Shown here in pieces: positions 1 through 7,791 of a DNA stretch of 16,210 bases (positions are counted from its first letter, which is position 1; each line of letters begins with the position of its first letter). The notes under the pieces were generated by a model that saw nothing but the letters and a program-made list of their open reading frames with translations, was not told where the DNA came from and ran no database searches. Made by a program: the position numbers and the translations under genes. The stretch is taken from NCBI GenBank assembly GCA_023433985.1, contig JAEYTN010000245.1:1-16210 (forward strand). Reading direction: 5' to 3'. The DNA comes from Pseudomonadota bacterium (GTDB lineage: Bacteria; Pseudomonadota; Alphaproteobacteria; Rhizobiales; Devosiaceae).

Positions 1-778
1 AGCGGAAGCCGATCATCAGCGCCAGCCCGATCGCCATCGCCGAGTAGCCGGCGAAGTCGAAATAGAGCTGCATCGTGTAGGCGAGGGCGCCCAGCCAGCT
101 CTCTGCCAGCGTCGGGTTCGGCACCGAGAACATGGCGTCGGCGAGCGGGGCCACGCTGTCGGCAATCAGCACCTTCATGCTGAGGCCGATCAGGAACCGT
201 TGCCAGCCGGCGTTGAACAGCTCCCAGCTGTGCGTGCGCTTCTCGAACTGCGGCGCGAGGTCCTTGTAGCGGAGGATCGGCCCGGCCACGAGCTGCGGGA
301 ACAGCGCCAGGAACGCCGCGAAATCGATGATGTTGGGCGATACCTTCGCGTCGCCCCGGTACACGTCCACCAGGTAGCTGATCGAGTGGAACACGTAGAA
401 CGAGATGCCGATCGGCAGCAGCAGCTGCCAGTGAATGCCGAGCGCCTCCGGCGTCGTCCCCCACAGCATCGCAAAACTGTCGATGAAGAAGTTGAGGTAC
501 TTGAACGTCCCCAGCACCGCGAGGTGCCCGACGATACCGATGCCGACGAACAGCTTGGCGCGCGGCGTACCGGCATGTTTCTGCACCAGCAGCGACCACA
601 CATACCCCCACAGCGTATTGCCCACGAGCAGCAGCAGGAAGTCGAAGCGCCACCAGCCGTAGAACAGGTAGCTCTCGATCAGCAGCGTGATGTTCCGGTA
701 CTTGTTGGGCGTCAGGTAGTACGCGACCAAAAAGATCGGCAGGAACAGGAACAGGAACGTCTCGGACGAAAAGACCAT
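1..778 (-). CDS. algI: AlgI-like membrane-bound O-acyltransferase (MBOAT), 3' part cut by window edge
   Basis: This is the last gene of the alginate-type operon visible here. It starts with ATG at 778 and stays open to the window edge (259 codons seen; the family is about 500 aa). The N-terminus MVFSSETFLFLFLPIF closely resembles Pseudomonas AlgI. Several hydrophobic segments are visible, plus the MBOAT-typical stretches LPIGISFYVFHSISYLVD (about residues 121-138), FPQLVAGPILRY (160-171) and DFAGYS (241-246). The catalytic His of the family lies further downstream and is outside the window. AlgI takes part in transferring acetyl groups across the inner membrane to the nascent polymer. The ATG shares one base with the TGA of the upstream beta-helix gene (TGATG), which suggests translational coupling. 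Relatives such as DltB or PatA are possible in principle, but the N-terminus and context favour AlgI. Confidence 0.92.
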   Translation of the reverse strand, partial: MVFSSETFLFLFLPIFLVAYYLTPNKYRNITLLIESYLFYGWWRFDFLLLLVGNTLWGYVWSLLVQKHAGTPRAKLFVGIGIVGHLAVLGTFKYLNFFIDSFAMLWGTTPEALGIHWQLLLPIGISFYVFHSISYLVDVYRGDAKVSPNIIDFAAFLALFPQLVAGPILRYKDLAPQFEKRTHSWELFNAGWQRFLIGLSMKVLIADSVAPLADAMFSVPNPTLAESWLGALAYTMQLYFDFAGYSAMAIGLALMIGFR

Positions 779-2301
779 CAGTGGTCCCCCTCGAAGGAAC
801 AGCTGGTGGGGCGCAGCGCCCCGCTTGGGGTGAGCTTGGCGCCGCCGTCGAGCTTCAGCCCGTCGATCACTGCCTCGCCCGTGAGATCGAAGAAGCGGTC
901 GGAGAACTGCACCAGCTCCCCGGCGAACAGTCTCGGCGCCTGCCCGGAAAAGTCGTTCTCGACGAAGCGCAATTGCGCCGTGGTCGAGCCCTTGACCCCC
1001 ACGCGGTTGCCGTCGAGCTCGTTGCTCGCAATCTCGATCCGCCCGTAGTCGGGCTGGTGCGTCACCGAGATGCCGGCATTGCCGTTGTCGTAGAGCCGGT
1101 TCGCGGCCACCGCGACCCCCGCGGAATCCCGCACCGCCAGCCCCGACTGCGCATTCTTGAGCAGCAGGTTGTCGCTCACCGTCACGCAGTCCGCCGATGC
1201 AACGCTCACCCCCGAGCGCTTCGCGTCGGCAATGATGTTGCGCTCGACCGTCAGTTCCGCCGCGCCCGCATCCGCGAACACGCCGTTGAGGCCGGCCCCG
1301 ACCACGAGATTATCCGTAACCGAGACGTTACGCGCCCCGGCCGTCACCTTGATCCCGTGCGCCTGCGCTCCGGCGAGCACGACGTTGCGGTCCGCCACCA
1401 GATCCTCGCCGCTCGACATCAGCACGGCCGGCCCGGAGGCCCCGGCGAACACGTTCCCCGAAATCACCGCATCGCTCGCGCCCATCAGCGCCAGCGTCTT
1501 CACGTTCTCGAACCGGCTGTCGCGCACCACGCTGGGAGCGCCATCGCGGAAGAATCCGCCTTCGATCAGCGTCACCCCGGTCAGCGGCGCAAACAGCCCG
1601 AAGCCCAGCTCCGCAAACCGGGCCCCCTCAGCCGCCAGCGAGCCCGAAAGCGCGATCACCACGAACGGGTTGAACTCCTTGAGCCGCGGGTTCGCCGCGC
1701 CCGTGCCACGCAGCTCTGCGCCCTGCGCCAGCAGCGCCCCGGAGGAGAGCACGAACGCCCCCGCCTCGCGGTCGAGCAGCAACCTCTCGCCCGGCTGCAG
1801 GAACAGGCTCGCCCCATTCCACACGGCGATGGAAACATGCGCGACGTAGCCGTACGAAGTCTTCTCGAACAGCTCGCCGTGGCCCGCCTGTTGCGCCGCC
1901 TCGGCCACCGCCGCGAGGCTCGCGACCCCGCTCTCGATCATAAGCACTTCGGGCCGCGCCTGCGCCTGCCGGAGCGCCACGTGGTAGTTGGCGCCCGCCT
2001 GCAGCGCGAGCTGGCTCAGCACCAGGTCGATCGGCACGAGGCTGACCTTGGTCTCGCCCGGCGCCGGCCACGTGATCCCCGGTGCGGGCGTGTCGGTCGC
2101 CTCGAACCCCAGCGGCGCAGCCGCCGCCAGCACCTCGCCGGCGGAGCTGCCCTCCCTGGCCATCGCAGCTAGTTCCGCGACGGTTTTCTCGAAAGCGAGG
2201 GTCCGCGCATAGTCGGCCCCGGAGACCGGAATCGTGGCGCCCAGGGGGACGGTTGCGCACACGATCGAAGCCAGCCCTGCGCGGACCCAGACCTTACGCA
2301 T
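778..2301 (-). CDS. AlgG-like secreted parallel beta-helix protein, probable non-catalytic mannuronan epimerase homologue
   Basis: 507 aa. Residues 1-28 look like a Sec signal peptide (MRKVWVRAGLASIVC, cleavage near VSG-AD), so it is probably periplasmic. After an alpha/beta N-terminal part, residues about 210-450 form repeated short turns of the kind N-x-hydrophobic-x-x-G seen in right-handed beta-helices (for example VISGNVFAG, VTDNLVVGAG, VSDNLLLKNAQSG, ANRLYDNGNAG). The segment GERLLLDREAGAFVLSSGAL (171-190) and the NPFVV stretch near 211 match the layout of AlgG. In AlgG a DPH(D/H) motif carries out C5-epimerisation; no DPH tripeptide occurs anywhere here, and the equivalent turn reads AVLMSSGED (292-300). 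His315 in HGIKVT may match a conserved AlgG His. It overlaps the algA stop by 8 nt. Its role could be structural, guarding polymer transit, or an unrecognised activity. Family assignment is fairly sure; lack of activity is inferred. Confidence 0.8.
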   Translation of the reverse strand: MRKVWVRAGLASIVCATVPLGATIPVSGADYARTLAFEKTVAELAAMAREGSSAGEVLAAAAPLGFEATDTPAPGITWPAPGETKVSLVPIDLVLSQLALQAGANYHVALRQAQARPEVLMIESGVASLAAVAEAAQQAGHGELFEKTSYGYVAHVSIAVWNGASLFLQPGERLLLDREAGAFVLSSGALLAQGAELRGTGAANPRLKEFNPFVVIALSGSLAAEGARFAELGFGLFAPLTGVTLIEGGFFRDGAPSVVRDSRFENVKTLALMGASDAVISGNVFAGASGPAVLMSSGEDLVADRNVVLAGAQAHGIKVTAGARNVSVTDNLVVGAGLNGVFADAGAAELTVERNIIADAKRSGVSVASADCVTVSDNLLLKNAQSGLAVRDSAGVAVAANRLYDNGNAGISVTHQPDYGRIEIASNELDGNRVGVKGSTTAQLRFVENDFSGQAPRLFAGELVQFSDRFFDLTGEAVIDGLKLDGGAKLTPSGALRPTSCSFEGDH

Positions 2302-3733
2302 GCTCCCGGCTCCCGTCCGCCGCGACGGTTGCCAGCTCGACGAGCGGCGTAAGGTGTGTCATCGGCCCGTCCACATGGCAGGCGACTTCGATCACCTGCA
2401 TGGGTCCGGTGCCGTCATTGGTCACGTGCGCCGATTGCTCGTGACCGATCTCGAACGTGGCCCCCGCGCGCACTTCGCGCTTGCGGTTGCCGATCACCAG
2501 CGTCCCCTGGCCGGAAGCCACCACCATCATCCGGCGAAACTCGTCGCCGGTCTCGATGGGCAGCGTCGCGCCGGGGTTCACGGTGAGGTGCTTGAGCTGG
2601 TAGCCGGCACCCTGCGCCAGCATGCCCTGCTTGCCGAAATCCGTGGTGCCGAAGGCATGGTCGTCGGCCTCGCGGCGGTTCTGCGCCTTGAGCTCCTCCA
2701 CCACCTTCTTCACGTCCTGGCTCTGGTCCTTGGTGGTGACCAGCAGGGCATCCTCGGTGTCGACCACCACGAGGTTCTCGACTCCGACCACCGCGACGAA
2801 CCGCTTGCTCCCGCGGACATATGAACCGTGCGAGTTCACCATCATCACGTCGCCGGTCACGACGTTGTCGTCCTCGGTCTTGTCGCCGATGGTATGAAAG
2901 GCCGCCCAGGCGCCCACGTCGTCCCAGTCGACATCGGCCGGCGCCAGCGCCACCGACTTGCTCTTTTCGAACACCGCACGCTCGGTCGGCAGGCTCTCGG
3001 CCGAGCTGAAGCTCGTCTCGTGCAGCAGCAGCGCGCCGTCGTCCTGCGTGGCGTCGAGCAGCGAGGCGTTCACCGCCCCGAACGTCACCGGGTCGAACCG
3101 GCGATACTCCTCGATCACCGTGTCGGCCCGCATCAGCGAGATGCCGCTCGCCCAGTAGGCGAGGCCCGTCTCGATCAGCGATTGCGCCGTCTGCGCGTTC
3201 GGCTTCTCGATGAACTTCTCGGCCCGGTGCACGCCCCGGTAGTTCGAGAACTCACCGCCATCCATGATGTAGCCATAGCCGGTCTCGTTGTAGCGCGGCT
3301 TGATCCCGAACGTGACGATCAGCCCGTCGCTCGCCGCCTTAATCGTCTCGCGGACCCGGGCGTTGAGGTCACCGCCGATCACATGGTCGGATGGGCAGAC
3401 GAGGATCAGCGCGTCGGGGTCGGTGCGCGAAGCGAGCAGCGCGGCAGACAGTACGGCCGGGCCTGTGTTTCGGGCCACCGGCTCGGCGATGATGCGGGCG
3501 TTGCGCTGCACGTCGCGTAACTGCCGCCTTACGGTTGTGAGGTGTCCCGCCGCCACCGAAACCAGCGGATCGTGGAACAGGTCGCCGCGATGCCGCTGCA
3601 CCGTCGCCTGGAAGAAGGTGACCGCGCTTTCGGCGTCGATCGGTTGAAACTGCTTGGGCTGCTGGCTGCGGCTCAGTGGCCACAGCCGCGTACCTACGCC
3701 GCCGCAAAGGATGACTGGATGGATAGCGTTCAT
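2294..3733 (-). CDS. algA: Mannose-1-phosphate guanylyltransferase, bifunctional-family AlgA/ManC with degenerate isomerase domain
   Basis: 479 aa, the usual length of bifunctional AlgA/XanB proteins. The N-terminal nucleotidyltransferase is intact: the signature LCGGVGTRLWPLSR (9-22) followed by KQF, CPSDHV (113-118), GIKPRYNETGYGYI (143-156) and FIEKP (174-178). It makes GDP-mannose from mannose-1-phosphate and GTP, feeding AlgD. The C-terminal cupin should be phosphomannose isomerase with a QxHxHRxEHW metal site. After the recognisable TVNPGATL, however, the site reads PIETGDEFRRMMVV (392-405), so the Gln/His/Glu/His ligands are gone; only His436 may remain. Isomerase activity is therefore doubtful and mannose-6-phosphate probably comes from another enzyme. 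Its start overlaps the alg44 stop by 4 nt (ATGA). Its position here, rather than at the operon end, differs from Pseudomonas. Confidence 0.9.
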   Translation of the reverse strand: MNAIHPVILCGGVGTRLWPLSRSQQPKQFQPIDAESAVTFFQATVQRHRGDLFHDPLVSVAAGHLTTVRRQLRDVQRNARIIAEPVARNTGPAVLSAALLASRTDPDALILVCPSDHVIGGDLNARVRETIKAASDGLIVTFGIKPRYNETGYGYIMDGGEFSNYRGVHRAEKFIEKPNAQTAQSLIETGLAYWASGISLMRADTVIEEYRRFDPVTFGAVNASLLDATQDDGALLLHETSFSSAESLPTERAVFEKSKSVALAPADVDWDDVGAWAAFHTIGDKTEDDNVVTGDVMMVNSHGSYVRGSKRFVAVVGVENLVVVDTEDALLVTTKDQSQDVKKVVEELKAQNRREADDHAFGTTDFGKQGMLAQGAGYQLKHLTVNPGATLPIETGDEFRRMMVVASGQGTLVIGNRKREVRAGATFEIGHEQSAHVTNDGTGPMQVIEVACHVDGPMTHLTPLVELATVAADGSREHA

Positions 3734-4845
3734 TTCGGGCCCCCATTGGGCGTTCCAGTGAAGGAGAAGAACCGGCTCACGGCGGCGAGCGGATCGGATT
3801 TGATGAGCACGTCCACAGGCAGCCCCACCTGCGCCACGTCGAGCGGCTGGGTGGGGATCAGGTCGACGGGAATTGCCACCCCGTCGGTCGCGGTGCGGAG
3901 CAGTCCCGGCAGCTCCGCCTTGTCCAGGGCGGCGCTCGTCACCGTCCCGTCAGGCATGTGCACCTCGGCGATGGCGCCGGAGGCGAGCATCTTCAGGCCA
4001 TGTCCGTCGACATTGGCCGACACCACGACAGGTGCATCGGTGGGGGCGACGGTCATCACCGTATCGCCGGCCAGCACGGTGGAGCCGCTCGCAGCGGCCC
4101 CCGGCGCGACCACGCAGTCGCACGGCATCGAAACCGCCAGCACCTCGCCCGAGGTGGTGCGGATCGCGAACGCGATCTCGCCCTTGCCGGCGGCCGGATT
4201 GACGAAATCGAGCTGCCCGGGGCTGATCGCCCGCAGGTCCATCCCCGCCAGCGACACCGTTGCCAGCCCCGTCACCGGAGCCACGAACAGCCGCTCATAG
4301 AGCTTGAGCCCCACGAACCCGACAAGCAGCAGCCCGAGGCCCGCGAACGTGCCCCAGCGCAGCCCCTGTATGACGCCCGCGCGCAGCGACTTCCGGCCCG
4401 GGGCGGCCTCGGCCGTCCGCACGATTTCGACCTTGTCCGCCGCCTGGATCAGCCCGTCGATGCCGACGAGGTCGCCGCCGACATACGAGTTGAGGATGTA
4501 GCGCAACTGCGGCAGGTGCGGGCCGGTCGGCTCGAGGAAGCGCAGCGTCACCGTTCCCGCCTCGGGCGAACCGGCCCCGATCGCCGCGTCCACCGGCAGC
4601 GAGATCGAATAGCCGGGGAGGTTGAAGGCCAGCAGCACCACCTGCACGCGGCCATGCAGCTGCGGGTCGATTAGCCCGGTCGCCTCGGCCCCTACGATCG
4701 ACAGTCCCTGACCCTGGAACGAGCGGCCATTGATCACGACGTTGAACGGAATGCGGATGACCGGATGTTCGCCGTGCCCCGCAAAGTCATGGAAGGGTGC
4801 GCTTCGGCCTGCCGGCTTGTCGATTTCTGCATGCGCTTCGGTCAT
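3730..4845 (-). CDS. alg44: Alg44-like PilZ / membrane-fusion (HlyD-type) polymerase subunit
   Basis: 371 aa, close to the usual Alg44 length. Residues about 26-120 form a cytoplasmic PilZ-like domain, followed by one membrane segment (about 155-172, GTFAGLGLLLVGFVGLKL). The periplasmic part (about 175-355) resembles a membrane-fusion domain, with a PCDCVVAPGAAASGSTVLAGD hairpin region typical of lipoyl/HlyD folds. In Pseudomonas, Alg44 partners Alg8 and c-di-GMP bound to its PilZ domain switches polymerisation on, using an RxxxR and a D/NxSxxG motif. Here the first motif reads H27-P-V-I-R31 and the second region reads LSIVGAEATG, so several ligand residues are missing. The gene lies 12 nt after alg8 and overlaps algA, which supports the assignment. 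It is probably still the structural partner of Alg8, but c-di-GMP control is uncertain. Confidence 0.85.
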   Translation of the reverse strand: MTEAHAEIDKPAGRSAPFHDFAGHGEHPVIRIPFNVVINGRSFQGQGLSIVGAEATGLIDPQLHGRVQVVLLAFNLPGYSISLPVDAAIGAGSPEAGTVTLRFLEPTGPHLPQLRYILNSYVGGDLVGIDGLIQAADKVEIVRTAEAAPGRKSLRAGVIQGLRWGTFAGLGLLLVGFVGLKLYERLFVAPVTGLATVSLAGMDLRAISPGQLDFVNPAAGKGEIAFAIRTTSGEVLAVSMPCDCVVAPGAAASGSTVLAGDTVMTVAPTDAPVVVSANVDGHGLKMLASGAIAEVHMPDGTVTSAALDKAELPGLLRTATDGVAIPVDLIPTQPLDVAQVGLPVDVLIKSDPLAAVSRFFSFTGTPNGGPK

Positions 4846-4857
4846 TGGCTCTGGCCC

Positions 4858-6342
4858 TCAGTTGGCATGGACGGGGAGGGGGCTCAGCAGCCCCGTGGCA
4901 AAGATCACGCCGGCCACCAGCAGCCCGAGAGCGAGCAGGTGCATGTAGCTGGAGGAGACGGCGCGGAGGCGCCCAGCCGACCCGGCCCCGCGGGCAAGGC
5001 TGGTGGCCTGTCGGGTCCAGCGCTGCCGGTCGAGGCGGAACATGACCGAGGTCTTGATCGCCGCGCCGAAGAGCTGGCCGAAATAGAGCAGGAACGGGTA
5101 GGTGATCGGGAACGGCCCGCGGAACGTCGCCAGCAGCCAGCAATAGGCGTACCGGGTCGCCATCACCCAGGCGACATAGGCCACCGCGATCGGCGGATCG
5201 ACGAATACCGAGAACAGCGCAATCCCCACCGGCGCCGTCAGCGTCGTCCACATCGAGACGCGCTGGTCGAGGATCGACCACCAGGCGAAGAGCCCGATCT
5301 TCTGCGGCCCCAGCGCCAGCGCCCGGCCATTGGTGCGCAGCATGTTGCCGAACCAGCGGCGCATCAGCGTCACGGCGCTCTCGACGAACCCGTCCTTGGG
5401 CTGCGTCTCCATCGACAGGCAGCGCACGTCGGGCAGGTAGGCCATCTCGTAGCCATGCTTCAGCAGCCAGAACCAGGTCGACTTGTCGTCGCCGGTCAGG
5501 AACTTCACCCGCCCCAGCCGCCAGTGTTCGATATAGTCTTCCTCGATCGCGGCGATGAACTCGGGCCGCGTCGCGAGGTCGGCGCGGAACACCGACATGC
5601 GGCCGGTCAGCGTCAGCACCCGGCGGCTCAGCGCCACCGCCGACATCATCATCTGGCGCTGCGTGAACCTGAGCTTGAACCAGTCGCGGAAGATCGGCGT
5701 GTCTTCGATATCCGCCGCTTCGTCCGTGGTGAGCGCCCCCACCTTGCCGCTCGTGAAGAACGGCGCCGCGCGTTCGACGATATCGACCGGGATCTGCGTG
5801 TCCCCGTCGATCAGCAGCACCACGTCGCCGCCGCTGGGGTACCGCCGCGCGATGGAGCGCAGCGATGTGGCGAGCGCGTCGCGCTTGCCGGTGCCCTCGA
5901 TCCGGTCGATCACCACTTCCACGGTGTCGACGCCGTCGAGCACCTGCGCCGCGACCGTACGGATCAGCCTCTCGTCCGCCGCCTCCACAACCGAGGCCAC
6001 CACCGTCGCGCCGCCACGCGATTGCCGCGCCGCGCGGAAGATCGAACGATAGACCCGCGCCGAGATTTCGGCGTCGATCTTGTAGCTCGTGGCGAGGAAG
6101 AACGCGTGCGCCGGCCGGCGCTCCCGGTAGGCCGCCTCGGCGGCAGCGCGCCGCCGGGGATAGGCCACACGGATGTACAGATGCGCACGGGTGAAGTTCA
6201 CCAGCGCCCAGCCGTAGCGCCACAGCCCGATCACCCCGAGCGTCAGGAACACGCCTGCGCCACCCGAGAAGGCCGAGGCCGGCACCGCGCTCGCAATGGC
6301 GGCGGCGGCGAGAATGTACAGTCCGTGCGCGAAGACGTTCAT
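4858..6342 (-). CDS. alg8: Alg8-like processive glycosyltransferase (mannuronan synthase catalytic subunit)
   Basis: 494 aa inner-membrane GT2 enzyme, the normal size for Alg8. Two hydrophobic segments lie near the N-terminus (about 5-25, 30-48) and several near the C-terminus (about 350-385, 395-420, 465-488). The cytoplasmic catalytic domain between them has the expected signatures: LLIDGDTQIP (DxD-type metal site, DGD at 179-181), TGDD (283-286, probable catalytic base) and LMRRWFGNMLRTNGRALA (from 326), the Q/RxxRW acceptor motif. That last stretch is strikingly like Pseudomonas Alg8. It would polymerise mannuronate from GDP-mannuronate and export the chain. It begins 4 nt after the algD stop. 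Cellulose or hyaluronan synthases share the fold, but the algD and alg44 neighbours and the RWFGNMLRTNGR stretch make Alg8 the best call. Confidence 0.92.
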   Translation of the reverse strand: MNVFAHGLYILAAAAIASAVPASAFSGGAGVFLTLGVIGLWRYGWALVNFTRAHLYIRVAYPRRRAAAEAAYRERRPAHAFFLATSYKIDAEISARVYRSIFRAARQSRGGATVVASVVEAADERLIRTVAAQVLDGVDTVEVVIDRIEGTGKRDALATSLRSIARRYPSGGDVVLLIDGDTQIPVDIVERAAPFFTSGKVGALTTDEAADIEDTPIFRDWFKLRFTQRQMMMSAVALSRRVLTLTGRMSVFRADLATRPEFIAAIEEDYIEHWRLGRVKFLTGDDKSTWFWLLKHGYEMAYLPDVRCLSMETQPKDGFVESAVTLMRRWFGNMLRTNGRALALGPQKIGLFAWWSILDQRVSMWTTLTAPVGIALFSVFVDPPIAVAYVAWVMATRYAYCWLLATFRGPFPITYPFLLYFGQLFGAAIKTSVMFRLDRQRWTRQATSLARGAGSAGRLRAVSSSYMHLLALGLLVAGVIFATGLLSPLPVHAN

Positions 6343-6346
6343 GGGC

Positions 6347-7666
6347 TTACCAGCAGATGCCTTCGTAGGTGCCGTTGGAGCGCAGCGAGGCGTTGATGCG
6401 GGTGAGGTCCACCAGCGAGCGGTACTCGCTCACCGCATTGAGCGGGGCGATGGTCTCCTCGTAGCGATTGCCCACGAGGATCACGTCGGAACTCGAGATC
6501 AGGTCCTCGATCTTGCCGACCAGGCGGTCCGGCAGGTCCGGCACCACATCGTTGCCGCGGCCCATCGCCGATACGCCGCCCTGCACCGCCTGGGTGACGA
6601 ACGGGTCGTAGATGCGCACGTCCATGCCGCGCTTGATCAGCCGGCTCGCCAGCTCCGCCAGCGGGCTCTCGCGCAGGTCGTCGGTGCCGGGCTTGAAGGC
6701 GATGCCGACCAGGCCCACCGTCTTGCCGCCCGAGTTGTGCACCATCTTCTCGGCGCGCTCGATCTGCGCCTCGTTGGCCTTCAGCACCGAGTCGAGCAGC
6801 GGCGACGCCACCCCTTTGGTCTGCGCCAGGTGTTGCAGCGCCCGCACGTCCTTGGGCAGGCACGAGCCCCCGAAGGCGAAGCCGGGCTTCATGAAATAGG
6901 GGGAGATGTTCACCTTGGTGTCGGTGCAGATGAGCTTCATCACCTGCTGCCCGTCGACCCCGGCCGCCTTGGCGATGTTGCCGATCTCGTTGGCGAAGGT
7001 CACCTTCACCGCCCGCCACGAGTTCGAGGCGTACTTCACCGCCTCCGCCGTCCGCAGCGTCACCACGTTCGAGGGCACCGGCATCTGCGCGTTGATCTCG
7101 GTGAGGATCGCCGCCGTCTTGTCTTCCAGCGCCCCGAACACGATCAGGCCGGGGTCGTAGTAGTCCGCGATCGCGGTCGATTCCCGCAGGAACTCCGGGT
7201 AGTACCCGACGCCGAAATCCTGCCCGGCCACCAACCCGCTCGCTTCCTCGAGCGTCGGGATGCACACGTCGTCCATGGTGCCCGGCACGATGGTCGAGCG
7301 GATGATCACGGAGTGGAAGCTCTGCTTCTGCGCCAGCGCCACGCCGATATCGGCGCATACAGCCCGCACATACTTCAGCCCCACCGCGCCGGTGTCGTCG
7401 CTCGGCGTCCCCACGCACACGAAGGTCGCATCGGTGTCGAGCACCGCCTGCTGGCCATCGGTCGTGGCCCGCAGCCTGCCGGACCGGACGGCGCGGGCGA
7501 TGATCTCGTCGAGCCCCTGCTCGACGATGGGAGAGATGCCCGAATTGACCGCGCTCACCTTGGCGGGGTCGACATCGACGGCGATCACCTCGTGGCCGTC
7601 ATCCGCCAAGCAGGCCGCGGAAACGACGCCGACATATCCGATACCGAAGACGCTGATCTTGGCCAC
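6347..7666 (-). CDS. algD: GDP-mannose 6-dehydrogenase
   Basis: 439 aa, matching AlgD (about 436). The Rossmann start is MAKISVFGIGYVGVVSAACL (GxGYVG at 8-13) and the catalytic Cys269 lies in FAFGGSCLPKDVRAL. Further signatures are VCVGTPS (83-89), RSTIVPGT (123-130), PEFLRESTAI (157-166), NEIGNIAKAAGVDG (226-239), FKPGTDDLRESPL (312-324) and the C-terminal EGICW typical of AlgD rather than UDP-glucose dehydrogenases. It oxidises GDP-mannose to GDP-mannuronate with NAD, the committed step. The start is GTG (positions 7666-7664) with a good Shine-Dalgarno AGAGGA about 5 nt upstream. It is the first gene of the minus-strand operon, preceded by a long non-coding region with a possible operator. 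Confidence 0.96.
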   Translation of the reverse strand: MAKISVFGIGYVGVVSAACLADDGHEVIAVDVDPAKVSAVNSGISPIVEQGLDEIIARAVRSGRLRATTDGQQAVLDTDATFVCVGTPSDDTGAVGLKYVRAVCADIGVALAQKQSFHSVIIRSTIVPGTMDDVCIPTLEEASGLVAGQDFGVGYYPEFLRESTAIADYYDPGLIVFGALEDKTAAILTEINAQMPVPSNVVTLRTAEAVKYASNSWRAVKVTFANEIGNIAKAAGVDGQQVMKLICTDTKVNISPYFMKPGFAFGGSCLPKDVRALQHLAQTKGVASPLLDSVLKANEAQIERAEKMVHNSGGKTVGLVGIAFKPGTDDLRESPLAELASRLIKRGMDVRIYDPFVTQAVQGGVSAMGRGNDVVPDLPDRLVGKIEDLISSSDVILVGNRYEETIAPLNAVSEYRSLVDLTRINASLRSNGTYEGICW

Positions 7667-7689
7667 GACAGTCCTCTTTCACCAGTGTG

Positions 7690-7722
7690 AGCAATATTGT
7701 TCCCGCCAAACGGCGAGTTGCT
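7690..7722 (-). promoter_or_regulatory. Possible hairpin in algD leader
   Basis: Just upstream of the algD ribosome-binding site, complementary arms AGCAA (7690-7694) and TTGCT (7718-7722) flank a perfect small stem CGCC-aaac-GGCG. It also holds the palindrome CAATATTG (7692-7699). In the transcript this could fold about 24 nt before the GTG start. The stem is short, so this is only a candidate. Confidence 0.25.
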
Positions 7723-7745
7723 GTAGTTATTTTTAAGTTGCGCGT

Positions 7746-7763
7746 GCGAAACTAGAATTTCGC
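7746..7763. promoter_or_regulatory. 18-bp inverted repeat upstream of algD, candidate operator
   Basis: Perfect 6-bp arms GCGAAA and TTTCGC are separated by CTAGAA, 80-97 nt upstream of the algD start. The site lies beside the only AT-rich stretch of the intergenic region (7727-7739). The size and placement suit a dimeric transcription factor that controls the polysaccharide operon. The protein is unknown. No clear -35/-10 pair could be assigned with confidence. Confidence 0.4.
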
Positions 7764-7791
7764 TGGCCTCGTTACGCTAGGTGCCTGCAAG

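Noticed and set aside
781..2172. Plus-strand 463-codon ORF antisense to the AlgG-like gene
   Set aside because: Arg/His/Pro-rich product with no fold signature; the opposite strand has a signal peptide and beta-helix turns. It results from GC-rich third positions.
4765..6396. Plus-strand 543-codon ORF antisense to alg8
   Set aside because: Low-complexity Arg/His-rich product; alg8 on the other strand has all glycosyltransferase motifs.
6296..7690. Plus-strand 464-codon ORF antisense to algD
   Set aside because: Same pattern of His/Arg/Leu-rich shadow; algD is certain.
7672..7706. GGGAAC near algD as an EcfG-type promoter
   Set aside because: No GTT at the required spacing, and the start would fall within the ribosome-binding site.
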